From Methyloversatilis sp. (lineage in GTDB: Bacteria > Pseudomonadota > Gammaproteobacteria > Burkholderiales > Rhodocyclaceae): a stretch of DNA of 64,000 nt. Below are positions 29,288-38,977 of the stretch, in pieces. Under the pieces are notes generated by a model. That model did no database searches. It had not been told where the DNA came from and was given only the letters and a program-made list of their open reading frames with translations. The position numbers and the translations under genes are program-made. The DNA is taken from NCBI RefSeq assembly GCF_030698125.1, contig NZ_JAUYNV010000008.1, positions 62,001 through 126,000 of the forward strand. The letters are read 5' to 3'. Each line of letters begins with the position of its first letter. The first letter of the stretch is position 1.

Positions 29288-30730
29288 ATGACCGAAGCCA
29301 ATCTGCTTTACGTCGATACGCACGCCTTCCACGACGTGGATGTGAAGGGCCGGCGCGTGCTGCTGCACGTGCCCAGCACCGGCATCTTCGATCTGGACGG
29401 TGTGACGGCCGAGGTGCTCGATTTCGTGCGGCCGATGACGACCGTGAGTTTCGAGGCGCTGCTGCAACGCTTCTCGGGCAACGGTTCGCCGACGCTGATC
29501 GCCGGCGCGATCGAGGATCTGAAGTCGCTGGGTGTGCTGCGCGGCGGCCCTGCCGTGGCCGACCGCGGTGCAGGGATCAGCGTGACCGAATTTCCGCTCA
29601 GCACCATCGTGCTGAACGTGAATACCGGCTGCAACCTGAGCTGCACCTATTGCTACAAGGAAGACCTGACCACCCCGTCCAGGGGCGAGAAGCTCGACTT
29701 CGACAAGGCGAAGAAGAGCATCGAACTGCTGCTGAAGGAAGGGGCGAAACGCGACCGCGTCAACGTGGTGTTCTTCGGCGGCGAGCCGCTGTCGAACATG
29801 CGGCTGATCAAGGCGGTCACCGCCTACGCGGAGGAGCGCTGCCGCGAGGAAGGGAAACAGGTCGACTTCTCGCTCACCACCAACGCCACGCTGCTCACCG
29901 AAGAGATCGCCGACTGGTTCAACGAGCACTCGTTCGGCATCTCGATCAGCATGGACGGCCCGCAGGCGGTGCATGACCTGCGCCGCAAGACCGTAGGCGG
30001 CAAGGGCACCTACGAGGTGGTGGCAAAGAAGGCGCGCATGCTGCTGTCGCGCTACACCTCGCGGGCGGTCGGTGCGCGGGTCACGCTGACCGCAGGCTAT
30101 TCCGACGTGGCGGCCATCCACCATCACCTGAAGGACGAACTCGGCTTCGCCGAAGTGGGCTTCGCGCCGGTCACCAGCAACCCGGTCACCACCTTCAATC
30201 TGGTCGGTGACGAGCTGCGCGCGGTGTTCGACGCGATGAAGACGCTGGGCCGCGAATACGTCGCCGCCGCGGTCGAGGGCCGGAACATCGGCTTCTCGAA
30301 CATGCACCAGATGCTGTCCGACCTGTACGAGGGGCGCCGCAAGGCGCTGCCCTGCGGTGCCGGCATCGGCCTGCTGGCGGTCGACCACAAGGGCGACCTG
30401 AACCTCTGCCACCGCTTCACCGGCTCGGCGCTGCCGACCTTCGGCAACGTCGATACCGGCATCGCCAAGGTGGAACTGGGAGCCTTCCTGGAAGCCGCGC
30501 TCGACCGTTCCGAGCGCGGCTGTTCGACCTGCCGCATCCGCAATCTCTGCTCGGGCGGTTGCTACCACGAGTCCTACGCCAACTTCAGTGACCCGCATTC
30601 GCCCGTTTATCACTACTGCGAACTGCTCAGGGAGTGGGTCGATTTCGGCATCGAGGCCTATCTCGAAATCCTCGAAAAGAACCCCGCCTTCCTCCACAAG
30701 CATGTCGCGAACAGGAGCTCCGAACTATGA
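29288..30730 (+). CDS. qhpD: Radical SAM/SPASM QHNDH maturation enzyme (peptide thioether forming)
   Basis: CX3CX2C '[11 protein letters not shown]', SPASM Cys cluster '[23 protein letters not shown]'. Confidence 0.9.
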   Translation: MTEANLLYVDTHAFHDVDVKGRRVLLHVPSTGIFDLDGVTAEVLDFVRPMTTVSFEALLQRFSGNGSPTLIAGAIEDLKSLGVLRGGPAVADRGAGISVTEFPLSTIVLNVNTGCNLSCTYCYKEDLTTPSRGEKLDFDKAKKSIELLLKEGAKRDRVNVVFFGGEPLSNMRLIKAVTAYAEERCREEGKQVDFSLTTNATLLTEEIADWFNEHSFGISISMDGPQAVHDLRRKTVGGKGTYEVVAKKARMLLSRYTSRAVGARVTLTAGYSDVAAIHHHLKDELGFAEVGFAPVTSNPVTTFNLVGDELRAVFDAMKTLGREYVAAAVEGRNIGFSNMHQMLSDLYEGRRKALPCGAGIGLLAVDHKGDLNLCHRFTGSALPTFGNVDTGIAKVELGAFLEAALDRSERGCSTCRIRNLCSGGCYHESYANFSDPHSPVYHYCELLREWVDFGIEAYLEILEKNPAFLHKHVANRSSEL

Positions 30731-31047
30731 ACCGCTTGAAACCGCTGAACCGCAAGGCCCACCAGATCGAAGCAGCCCCGAACGAGGAGGCGGTCGAGAA
30801 GGTGGTCGCGATGACCGCCGCCGTTGCCGGCTGCTCCACAACTTTCGATCCGGGCTGGGAACTGGACCCCTTCCTTGGCGTGGCCGGTCTGTGCCAGCCG
30901 ATGGAAGCCGACTTGTACGGCTGTTCCGACCCCTGCTGGTGGCCGGCCCAGGTGCCGGACACGCTGCACAACTACCCGGACTGGAACACCGGGAAGGACG
31001 ACGCTGCGCGCGATTGGAACACGCTGCAGAGCGTGTTCCCGAAATAA
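30727..31047 (+). CDS. qhpC: QHNDH gamma subunit (CTQ-containing structural peptide)
   Basis: '[48 protein letters not shown]' Cys/Asp/Trp-rich QhpC pattern. Confidence 0.92.
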   Translation: MNRLKPLNRKAHQIEAAPNEEAVEKVVAMTAAVAGCSTTFDPGWELDPFLGVAGLCQPMEADLYGCSDPCWWPAQVPDTLHNYPDWNTGKDDAARDWNTLQSVFPK

Positions 31048-31079
31048 GCCTGCGAATGCAAACGGAGGAATACCTGCTC

Positions 31080-32189
31080 ATGAAGATCAAGACCACGGCG
31101 GCCGCACTGGCCGCCAGCTTCGGCGTCGCACTGTTCGGCGCCCTCCCGGCCACAGCCCTCGCGGCCAAGGACTACCTGGTGACCGCCGCGCGCCCCAACC
31201 TCGTGTTCGTGATGGACGCGAAGGAACGCAAGGTGGTGAAGACGCACACCATTCCGAACACCTCGATGGGCAACAGCCCGATCACGCTGGTGCATTCGCG
31301 TGACGGCAAGACCGCCTACGTCATCCACAACCGCTGGGAAACCGTGTCCGGCATCGATCTGGACAGCGGCAAGGAAGTGTTCCGCGCCGAACTGTCCGGC
31401 GGCGACATCCGCGGCAAGTCTCCCTTCCCGATGGACCTGAGTCCGGATGGCAAGGAACTGGCCGTCTATGTGAATCCGACCCAACTGCTGCCGGGCGAGT
31501 ACAAGGTGCTCGATCCCTACATCGCGATCTACCGCACCGACGCCGGCACCGACGCCGAGCCGGCACGCAAGCTCAAGGTGCCGCGCCGCGTGTCCACGCT
31601 GGCCTGGTCGGCAAAGGGCGACACGCTGTACGCCTTCAGCTGGGACATGCTCAAGCTCGACCCGCAGACCGGCGCGGTCAAAGGAAAGCACCCGTGGCGC
31701 AGCTGGAAGAACGGCGAGCAGGGCGAGCCGGACACGCTGGCAATCTGGCCGCAGTGGGAACAGACCAATGTGTTCGCCACGCCCTACTACGTTGCCTACG
31801 CGAACAAGCCGGAAGGCGATCCGTCAGCACTCCGCGCCGGCATCTGGACGCTTGACCTCGAAAAGGACACGGTGCATTTCAAGGAGTTCGAGAATGCCGG
31901 CGTCGTGCTGTTCTCGAGCGTGGTGAACCCGGTGCGCCGCGACGAAACCTATACCGTCTATACCCAGCTCACCAAGGTGAACACGAAGACCGGCAGGATG
32001 GACCGCGTCGATCTCGACCACACCTACTACAACGTGAATGTGTCGAGCGACGGCAAGGAGCTGTACATCGGCGGCACCCAGGGCGACATCGCGGTGTATG
32101 ACAGCGCCACGCTGAAGCGCATCGGCAACATCCGCACGCCGGGCGGTGGCGATCAGGTACTCACCTCGCTGCGCATCTTCCAGCGCTGA
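31080..32189 (+). CDS. qhpB: QHNDH beta subunit (beta-propeller)
   Basis: Signal peptide, repeated YVxxxxxxxxxxDxxT/SGK blades, operon context. Confidence 0.88.
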   Translation: MKIKTTAAALAASFGVALFGALPATALAAKDYLVTAARPNLVFVMDAKERKVVKTHTIPNTSMGNSPITLVHSRDGKTAYVIHNRWETVSGIDLDSGKEVFRAELSGGDIRGKSPFPMDLSPDGKELAVYVNPTQLLPGEYKVLDPYIAIYRTDAGTDAEPARKLKVPRRVSTLAWSAKGDTLYAFSWDMLKLDPQTGAVKGKHPWRSWKNGEQGEPDTLAIWPQWEQTNVFATPYYVAYANKPEGDPSALRAGIWTLDLEKDTVHFKEFENAGVVLFSSVVNPVRRDETYTVYTQLTKVNTKTGRMDRVDLDHTYYNVNVSSDGKELYIGGTQGDIAVYDSATLKRIGNIRTPGGGDQVLTSLRIFQR

Positions 32190-32194
32190 GCGGC

Positions 32195-33925
32195 ATGAGG
32201 GCAGAAGCACTGCATGTGCCCGCGGCGGGCGTCGCGCCGGCCGCGGCGGCGCCTGCGGCGCAGGGCGGCCGTCGTCTCGGCGCGCTCTACCGCTGGGCAG
32301 GCGACTTCATCCGGCCCGAGTGGCCGGCGCTGGCCGCCGTGCTTCTGCTGTCCACGCTGGCCGTGCTGGCCGGGCTGGCCCAGCCGCTGCTGACCCGGGC
32401 GCTGATCGACGACGGCATCCTCGCGCACGATCGCGCGGCGGTGCTGGCGAGCGGCGGCTGGATGGTCGGGCTGGCGCTGTTCGCGCTGGCGGTCGGCTTC
32501 GCCTGCCGCCGCATCCACGTGGCGGCGTCGGCCCGCATTCTCCACCGCATGCGCGAATCGCTGTTCGCGCATGTGCTGCGGCTGTCGCCGGCCTTCTTCG
32601 CGCGCATGCGCCAGGGCGACCTGCTGACGCGGCTGGAAGGCGATCTGGGCGAAGTGCAGCGCTTCGCGGTCGACGCCGTGCTGTCGGCGATCAATTCGGT
32701 GCTCACGCTGATCGGCACCGTCGTGCTGCTCTGGCTGCTCAGTCCCAAGCTCGCGTTTTTCCTCGCACTGTTGATGGTGCTCAACAGCATCGTGTTGTCC
32801 TGGGTGCGACCGCGCATCGAGAAGCTGTCGCAACAGTCGCGCGACGCCGGTGTCGAGGTGTCGAGCTTCCTGGTCGAGAAGATCGGCGCGGTGCGCTGCA
32901 TACAGACGCACGCCGCCGAGAAGCGCGAGCGGGAACAACTTGGTGCGCTGCACGGCACGGTGCGCGAGCGTCTGCTGTCGCTGCAGCTGTTCGGCTATCT
33001 GGGCGGCGCCTTTCCCAATCTGCTGCTGTCGCTGGCGGTAATCGGCATCTTCGTCGGCGGCAGCCTGTCGATGCTGGCCGGCGAGGCGCTGACGCTGGGT
33101 ACGCTGGTTGCCTTCGCCACCTGCGTGCAGCGCGCCAGCGCGCCGCTGCATGCGCTGATGGGGCTCTACCTGCAGTGGCAGCGCGTGAAGGTCGGCCTGA
33201 ACCGCGTCGACGAACTGCGCGCGCTCGACGTGCCGGACGATGCGGCTCCCTTGCCGGGCAACGCCTTCCCGGTCGGCGACCTGATGGTGCGCGACCTCGC
33301 CTTCACCTATCCGGGTGCCGCGCGCGCGGCCTTCTCCGGACTGAATCTGACCATTCCCGCCGGTGCGCGCGTGTGGCTGCGCGGTGACTCGGGCAGCGGC
33401 AAGTCCACCTTCATCGATCTGCTGCACCGCCACTTCGAACCGTCGGCCGGCTGGATGTCCATCGGCGGCGTGAACCTGAAAGCCATCGACCGCGCGACGC
33501 TGCGTCGGCACATTGTCGTGGTGTCGCAGGAGGCGGTGCTGTTCACCGGCTCGCTGCTCGACAACATCCGCTACGGCCGGCCTGACGCGAGTCGCGACGA
33601 GGTCGGGCAGGCGGCGCAGGCGGCCGGCGTGAGCGACTTCCTGTCGCGTCTGCCCGACGGGCTGGACGCCATGGTCGGACCGCGCGGCGCCTCGCTGTCC
33701 GGCGGCGAGCGGCAGCGGGTCGCGCTGGCGCGCGCGCTGCTGATGTTGCCGGCCCTGCTGGTGATCGACGAGGGCATCTCCTCGCTCGACGGCGCGCTCG
33801 AACTGCGCACGCTGGCGGCGATCGACGCGCTGCTGCCGCAGGCGACGCGCATCGTGGTGAGCCACCGTGACCTGTCGCAGCTCGCCTTCGACCGCGTCAT
33901 CGATTTTCCGCAGGCCGCCGCATGA
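32195..33925 (+). CDS. qhpF: ABC transporter ATP-binding/permease, peptide-exporter type
   Basis: 6-TM domain + 'LRGDSGSGKSTFIDLL' Walker A, 'LSGGERQRVALARALL' signature; operon context. Confidence 0.85.
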   Translation: MRAEALHVPAAGVAPAAAAPAAQGGRRLGALYRWAGDFIRPEWPALAAVLLLSTLAVLAGLAQPLLTRALIDDGILAHDRAAVLASGGWMVGLALFALAVGFACRRIHVAASARILHRMRESLFAHVLRLSPAFFARMRQGDLLTRLEGDLGEVQRFAVDAVLSAINSVLTLIGTVVLLWLLSPKLAFFLALLMVLNSIVLSWVRPRIEKLSQQSRDAGVEVSSFLVEKIGAVRCIQTHAAEKREREQLGALHGTVRERLLSLQLFGYLGGAFPNLLLSLAVIGIFVGGSLSMLAGEALTLGTLVAFATCVQRASAPLHALMGLYLQWQRVKVGLNRVDELRALDVPDDAAPLPGNAFPVGDLMVRDLAFTYPGAARAAFSGLNLTIPAGARVWLRGDSGSGKSTFIDLLHRHFEPSAGWMSIGGVNLKAIDRATLRRHIVVVSQEAVLFTGSLLDNIRYGRPDASRDEVGQAAQAAGVSDFLSRLPDGLDAMVGPRGASLSGGERQRVALARALLMLPALLVIDEGISSLDGALELRTLAAIDALLPQATRIVVSHRDLSQLAFDRVIDFPQAAA

Positions 33926-34572
33926 CCGTCGTCGTTCGCGTGGGTCTGCTCGACGGTGCGCTGGACCGCAGCATCGGCGACGCGGTGTACGCCGTGTCCG
34001 GCGGCGCGCCGCTGGGCGCCAACGCGCGCGACCACGGCAGCCAGATCGCGCGCTGCGTGCTCGCGCACGCACCGCAGGCGCGGCTGGCGGTGGCGCAGGT
34101 GTTCGGGAGCAGCCGTGAAACCACGGTCGACGCAGTGCTCGACGGCCTCTACTGGCTGATCGGGCAGGGCGTGCAACTGATCAATATGAGCTTCGGCATG
34201 CCGACTGCCAGCCCACGCTTGGCGCAGGCCTGTCGCGACGCCGCCGACGCCGGCATCGTGCTGGTCGCCTCGGCGCCGGCGCGCGGTGCGCCGGTGTATC
34301 CGGCCGCCTTCGCACAGTGCATCGCGGTGACCGGCGACGCGCGCTGCGCATCAGGCGACGTGTCGTGGCTGGCGACCGCCGTGGCCGATTTTGGCACTCA
34401 CCCGCTGATCGAACCCGGCCGCCCGGAGCACGGCGGCGGCGCCAGCATCGCCGCCGCGCGGATGAGCGGGCTGATTGCCGCGCTGCTTGCGCAGGGCGTC
34501 GCGTCGGATGATCTGCGCGCGCGGCTGCAGCGAGCGGCGATCCATGTCGGACCGGAGCGCCGTCATGCGTGA
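33922..34572 (+). CDS. qhpE: Compact subtilisin-like serine protease
   Basis: Asp 'VGLLDGALD', His 'RDHGSQIA', Ser 'GGGASIAAARMSG' triad-like blocks; 'LINMSFG'; operon context. Confidence 0.8.
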   Translation: MTVVVRVGLLDGALDRSIGDAVYAVSGGAPLGANARDHGSQIARCVLAHAPQARLAVAQVFGSSRETTVDAVLDGLYWLIGQGVQLINMSFGMPTASPRLAQACRDAADAGIVLVASAPARGAPVYPAAFAQCIAVTGDARCASGDVSWLATAVADFGTHPLIEPGRPEHGGGASIAAARMSGLIAALLAQGVASDDLRARLQRAAIHVGPERRHA

Positions 34573-36724
34573 TCGCCTGCTGTGGGGCGCCGTGCTGGGG
34601 GCGGCGCTGGGCTGTGCGGTGTTGCCGGCGGCTGGCAATGTGCTGCTTGCAGCCGCCGGTGCCGCCGCACTGTGGGCCGGGGTGGTGCCCGTCCGGCGCT
34701 CCGCGCTGCTGCGCGTCGTGGCCGGCCTGCTGTGGGGCGCGCTGATCGCGCTGGCCATGCTGCTGCTCGGCGACCGCTTCGACGTGCGCTACGTGTGGAT
34801 ATACAGCGGCGCCGAACTGCCGCTGCACCTGAAGCTCGCCAATCTGTGGGGTGGCGACGAAGGTACGACGCTGCTGCTGGCCGCCTTCCTCGCCACACTG
34901 GCGGCACGCGGCGCCGCGCAACGCAGCCAGCGCATCGACATCGCGGCCCTGCTGGCAGCCTGGTATGCGCTGACCGCCGCCTGGCTCGGCCCGTTCGCGG
35001 CGACGCCGGTCGACTGGCTGCACAAGGCGGCGTCGCAGGGCATGAATGCGCATCTGATGAATATCTGGATGCTGGTGCATGCGCCGCTCATTCTCGCCGC
35101 CTACGCATGGACACTGTCGCTGGCCGCTCCCGCGCTGGCGGCACTCGCCGGTCACGACGCGCGCTGGCCGGGCAGTGCGCTGATGCACGCGCGACGCGCC
35201 TGGGCGCTGCTCACCGCCGGCATCGGCTTCGGCATGGTGTGGGCCTTCGAGGACGCGATGTACGGGCAGGTGTGGCACTGGGACCCGGTGCAGACCGCGG
35301 TGTTCGCCGTCTGGTGTCTGCTTGCCGCCCACCTGCACGGCGCCGGCGGCTGGCGGCCCGGCCGCACGATGTGGCGCTGGGTGCCATTCGCCGCGCTGGC
35401 GGCGGCGGCGCTGACCGCGGTCGCGATGGGCGTCACGCGCAACGAGGTGCTGGCCAGTTCGCACCGCTACGTCGGCGCGTCGACCTGGGCGGCCCACATG
35501 ACGCTGGCTGCCCTGCTGTCGGTGGCCGGGCTGGCTGCGTGGCGGCACGGACTGCGCGCGGTGCGACCCCTGCCGAATGCGAAACGCCTGAACCTCGCCG
35601 CCTGGGGCTTGCGCGCGACGCAGCTCATTTTCGTGTTCATCGGCCTGGCGGCAGTGGCGCATCTCGCCTGGGCCTTCTACGCCAGCGCACAGGGCCTGCC
35701 GCGGCCGGACGACCTGAAGCCCTTCTTCGAAACGCTGCGCAACTGGGCACGCGGTTCCGAACTGCCGGCGCTGCGCGCGGCCTTCGCCCAGTGGGACGTC
35801 GATGGGTACGGGCTGGCGCGCCTGCTGCTGCTGCCCATGGTCGCGGCCGGGCTGATCGGCGGCTGGTTCTTCGCGCGCCGGCTGTCGGCGCGGCTGGGCT
35901 GGATCACGCTGGCTGTCGCGACGCTGCTTTGCGCAGTGGTGTTCGTACGGGGCGGCCTGCTGGCGAACGGCTACGCCGGCAGTGGCGTGCTGTCGCAGCA
36001 GATCGTCGCCGTGCTGCCACGCATCGACGCCGCGCTGATCGCGGGCGCCTATCTCGCGCTCGGCTGTGCCGTCTGGAGCCTGCACGGCGCCTGGCGCAAC
36101 CGGCGCACCGCCGGCCATCTGCTGCCGCTCGGCCTGCTGCATCTCGGTGCGGTGGTCGCGCTGTGGGGCGGTCTGCTGGCGACGGCGCTGAATGGCTATT
36201 CGCAGCACCTGATCGATATCGATGGCGACTGGCAACGCGCGCACCAGGGCTATGCCGTTCGCGTCACCAGCCTCGACGTGGACCGCGTGCCCGACGGCGG
36301 TCGCACGCAGGGCAGCGGCAGTTTCCGCGCACTGGCGCAGATCGAGATCGCGACACCGGAGCAGGGCGTGCTGCAGGGGCAGACGCTGTATCGCGACGCC
36401 CGCAGCGCGATCGCCGGCTACGCCGGTCCGGTGCGCCAGATCTGCGAAATCCTCGACTACCGTTATGCGCGCTACGCCGACCAGCCGGGCTATGTGCTGC
36501 ATCCCTTCATCGACCGCGGCTGGGCGCGCGACCTGCAGCTGTGGGTCGCCACCTCGTCCGCGGTGGCGGCGCTCGAGGGCGGGCCGCAGGCCGCACAGGC
36601 GGTGGTGGTGCTGCGTGTGCTGCCTTTCGCGTCGCTGCTGTGGATCGGTTTGACGCTGAGTTCGCTGGGCGCGCTGTGGCTCGCATTGCGCCCGCTGCCC
36701 ATGCACCGGACGCAGCAACGATGA
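34565..36724 (+). CDS. CcmF/CcsA-superfamily polytopic heme-handling membrane protein within qhp operon
   Basis: 'LWGGDEGTTLLLAAFLA' (cf. CcmF WGGxEGSxLLW) and WWD-like 'MYGQVWHWDPVQTAVFAVW'; overlaps qhpE and qhpG. Confidence 0.7.
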   Translation: MRDRLLWGAVLGAALGCAVLPAAGNVLLAAAGAAALWAGVVPVRRSALLRVVAGLLWGALIALAMLLLGDRFDVRYVWIYSGAELPLHLKLANLWGGDEGTTLLLAAFLATLAARGAAQRSQRIDIAALLAAWYALTAAWLGPFAATPVDWLHKAASQGMNAHLMNIWMLVHAPLILAAYAWTLSLAAPALAALAGHDARWPGSALMHARRAWALLTAGIGFGMVWAFEDAMYGQVWHWDPVQTAVFAVWCLLAAHLHGAGGWRPGRTMWRWVPFAALAAAALTAVAMGVTRNEVLASSHRYVGASTWAAHMTLAALLSVAGLAAWRHGLRAVRPLPNAKRLNLAAWGLRATQLIFVFIGLAAVAHLAWAFYASAQGLPRPDDLKPFFETLRNWARGSELPALRAAFAQWDVDGYGLARLLLLPMVAAGLIGGWFFARRLSARLGWITLAVATLLCAVVFVRGGLLANGYAGSGVLSQQIVAVLPRIDAALIAGAYLALGCAVWSLHGAWRNRRTAGHLLPLGLLHLGAVVALWGGLLATALNGYSQHLIDIDGDWQRAHQGYAVRVTSLDVDRVPDGGRTQGSGSFRALAQIEIATPEQGVLQGQTLYRDARSAIAGYAGPVRQICEILDYRYARYADQPGYVLHPFIDRGWARDLQLWVATSSAVAALEGGPQAAQAVVVLRVLPFASLLWIGLTLSSLGALWLALRPLPMHRTQQR

Positions 36725-38115
36725 TTCCACTGCTGATACTCGGTACCGGTCCGGCCGCCAGCCTGCTGGCGATCGCACTCGCGCGGCACGACATACCGGC
36801 GCAGGTGATCGGGCGGCCGCGCACGGCGCCCGCGGTCGAGGGTCTGTCGCAGCGCGTGGTCGCCGCGCTGAAGCAGCTCGGATGTCACGAAGCGCTCGCC
36901 CTGCTCGGCCCGCGCTGGCATCGCGTGTCGAGCTGGAACGCGCAGGAGGTCGAGATGAACGGCGAGTTCGTCGTCGATCGCGTCGCCTTCGACGCGGCGC
37001 TGCTGCGCGACGTGCGGGCGGCCGGCGTCGACTTGCGCGACGGGCTTGTGCGCGAGCTGGAGCGGGGCGAGGGCGGTGGCTGGTGCGTGCGCTGGGAGGA
37101 CGTCGACGGACGCCAGCAGCGCACCGACACCGCACTGCTCGTCGAGTGTCGCGGCCATACCGCGCCGAAGATGGCACCCGATCTCCACGCCGGCCCGACG
37201 CTGGTATCGCTGGGTCGCACCTTCGACGGCGCGCGGGCGCAGCCGCGCACCACCTTCATCGAATCCTTCCCGTCCGGCTGGGCCTGGGGCGGTGTCGATC
37301 CGCAGGGCTGTGCACACATCCAGGTTGTCATGCGGCCGGCCAGCGTGGCCGCCTTCGACGGTGACCTCGATCTCGCGCACGCGGCGGCGCTGGCGCAGCT
37401 CACGCGCCTGCCGCAGCGCTTCGGCAGGCAGCTCAAGGCGACCGGTGCCGCGCGGGCGCGCGGCATACAAGCGGCACTGCGCGGCGCGGTCGCCGGCAAC
37501 GGCTATCTGCGTGTCGGCGACGCCGCCTACACCTGCGATCCGCTGTCCGGCCACGGCATGTTCGAGGCGGCCTCCGGCGCCATTGCCACGGTGCCGGTCA
37601 TCAAGACGCTGCTGCAGCGCCCGGCGCAGGCAGAACTGGCGCGGGGCTACCTGCGCGAGCGCATCGAAGCGGTGTTCTTCTCGCGCATCGAGGTGGCGCG
37701 ACAGCACTACGCAGCCGAGACGCACTGGGAGGACGAGCCCTTCTGGCAGTGGGTGACGCAGCCGGTGGCCACGCGGCCGTCCGTCGCACGCGTCACCGGT
37801 CCGGCTGCGTTCGCAACGTTGCCGGTGGTCGAGGACGGATTCATCGTCGAGCGCCGCGTCGTCGTAAGCGCCGAACATCCGCGGGGCGTGCGCTTCATCG
37901 ACGGTATTGATCTCGGCCGGCTCGACGCGCTGCTGCAGGCGGGCGCAGCGATCGTGCCGGCCGACATCGGCTGTCATCTGGGCGCGCCGGCCGACGCAGT
38001 CGCCCGGGCGCTGCGCTGGCTGCAGACGCATTCCCTTCTTACCCGCGCCGGGCATCGATCCGGCGATTTCACCACCGCAAGAGGAGCGTTTAACGATGAA
38101 AAGAACCCGGTTTGA
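36721..38115 (+). CDS. qhpG: FAD-dependent monooxygenase of QHNDH maturation
   Basis: 'LLILGTGPAASLLAIALARHDIPAQVIG' and 'GYLRVGDAAYTCDPLSGHGMFEAASGA' flavoprotein monooxygenase motifs. Confidence 0.85.
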   Translation: MIPLLILGTGPAASLLAIALARHDIPAQVIGRPRTAPAVEGLSQRVVAALKQLGCHEALALLGPRWHRVSSWNAQEVEMNGEFVVDRVAFDAALLRDVRAAGVDLRDGLVRELERGEGGGWCVRWEDVDGRQQRTDTALLVECRGHTAPKMAPDLHAGPTLVSLGRTFDGARAQPRTTFIESFPSGWAWGGVDPQGCAHIQVVMRPASVAAFDGDLDLAHAAALAQLTRLPQRFGRQLKATGAARARGIQAALRGAVAGNGYLRVGDAAYTCDPLSGHGMFEAASGAIATVPVIKTLLQRPAQAELARGYLRERIEAVFFSRIEVARQHYAAETHWEDEPFWQWVTQPVATRPSVARVTGPAAFATLPVVEDGFIVERRVVVSAEHPRGVRFIDGIDLGRLDALLQAGAAIVPADIGCHLGAPADAVARALRWLQTHSLLTRAGHRSGDFTTARGAFNDEKNPV

Positions 38116-38881
38116 TGTCCTGCTGCCCATGTTGCTGATGGCGGCATTGCCGCTGCCTGCCCATGCTCAGGAGCCCGTGCCAGCCTTCACTGTGAGCGCG
38201 AACGTGGGGGTGTTCTCGCAGTACATCTTCCGCGGCATTTCGTACTCGCAGGAGAAACCCGCGGTGCAGGGCGGCTTCGATCTGGCGCATTCGAGCGGCC
38301 TCTACCTCGGCGTGTGGGGCACCAATGTCAGCGGCGATGCGCTGCCGAACGCGGTGGGCGAGATCGACGTCTATGGCGGCTATGCGCACGCGATCGGCGA
38401 CTTCACGCTGGACGTGGGCTTCCTGCAGTTCCTGTTCCCGGGTGGCGAGTACAACGGCAGCGGCGAGAACTTCAACTCGCTGGAGCTGTATGCCGGGGTG
38501 ACCTGGAAATTCCTGAACGTGAAGTACTCGCAGATGGTGACCGACTACTTCGGCTTCAACGACCGCTCCATGGGCATGGGCCGTGGTGACTCTGACGGTT
38601 CCTGCTACCTGGAGGCGAACGTCAATTACGAATTCCTGCCCGGCTGGACTGCACAACTTCACGTCGGCCGTCAGGACGTGAAGCACTACGACCAATACAG
38701 TTTCACCGACTGGAAGGTGGGCGTGACCCGGAACTTCGAAGGTGGCTGGCAGGCCGGGCTGTCATATGTCGACACCAATGTCGACAAGAACGCCTACCTG
38801 CCGATCTGCAACGGCAATGGCAACGGCTGCAAGCAGCCGGGCGATCCGAACTGGCTGGCCTTCGTCAAACGCACCTTCTGA
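38096..38881 (+). CDS. TorF-family putative porin (TIGR02001-like)
   Basis: Signal peptide then 'FTVSANVGVFSQYIFRGISYSQEKPAVQGGFDLAHSSGLYLGVWGTNV'. Confidence 0.85.
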   Translation: MKRTRFDVLLPMLLMAALPLPAHAQEPVPAFTVSANVGVFSQYIFRGISYSQEKPAVQGGFDLAHSSGLYLGVWGTNVSGDALPNAVGEIDVYGGYAHAIGDFTLDVGFLQFLFPGGEYNGSGENFNSLELYAGVTWKFLNVKYSQMVTDYFGFNDRSMGMGRGDSDGSCYLEANVNYEFLPGWTAQLHVGRQDVKHYDQYSFTDWKVGVTRNFEGGWQAGLSYVDTNVDKNAYLPICNGNGNGCKQPGDPNWLAFVKRTF

Positions 38882-38923
38882 CCGTTCCCGGGGTCTTGCC
38901 GGCATCGATGTGCAGCGCGCGGC

Positions 38924-38947
38924 CGCCCCCGTCCCGGGACGGGGGCG
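38924..38947. terminator. 24-bp perfect palindrome between convergent genes (putative bidirectional terminator stem)
   Basis: cgcccccgtcccgggacgggggcg; no strong T-run. Confidence 0.4.
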
Positions 38948-38977
38948 CGCTGTTCTGTCCTCCCCCGGTGGTCGCTA

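Noticed and set aside
27554-30703. 1049-aa minus-strand ORF
   Set aside because: Antisense to qhpA/qhpD, which have clear heme and radical-SAM motifs; composition typical of antisense frames in high-GC DNA.
32153-34072. 639-aa minus-strand ORF
   Set aside because: Antisense to the ABC transporter gene; low-complexity Arg/Gln/His translation.
34181-37177. 998-aa minus-strand ORF
   Set aside because: Antisense shadow of the qhp maturation genes, Arg/Gln/Pro-rich, no recognisable domain.
34582-38115. 1177-aa ORF spanning the CcmF-like gene and qhpG
   Set aside because: Only the part from 36721 (qhpG) is real; upstream it runs out of frame over the heme-handling gene with an Arg/Ala-rich composition typical of GC-rich spurious frames.
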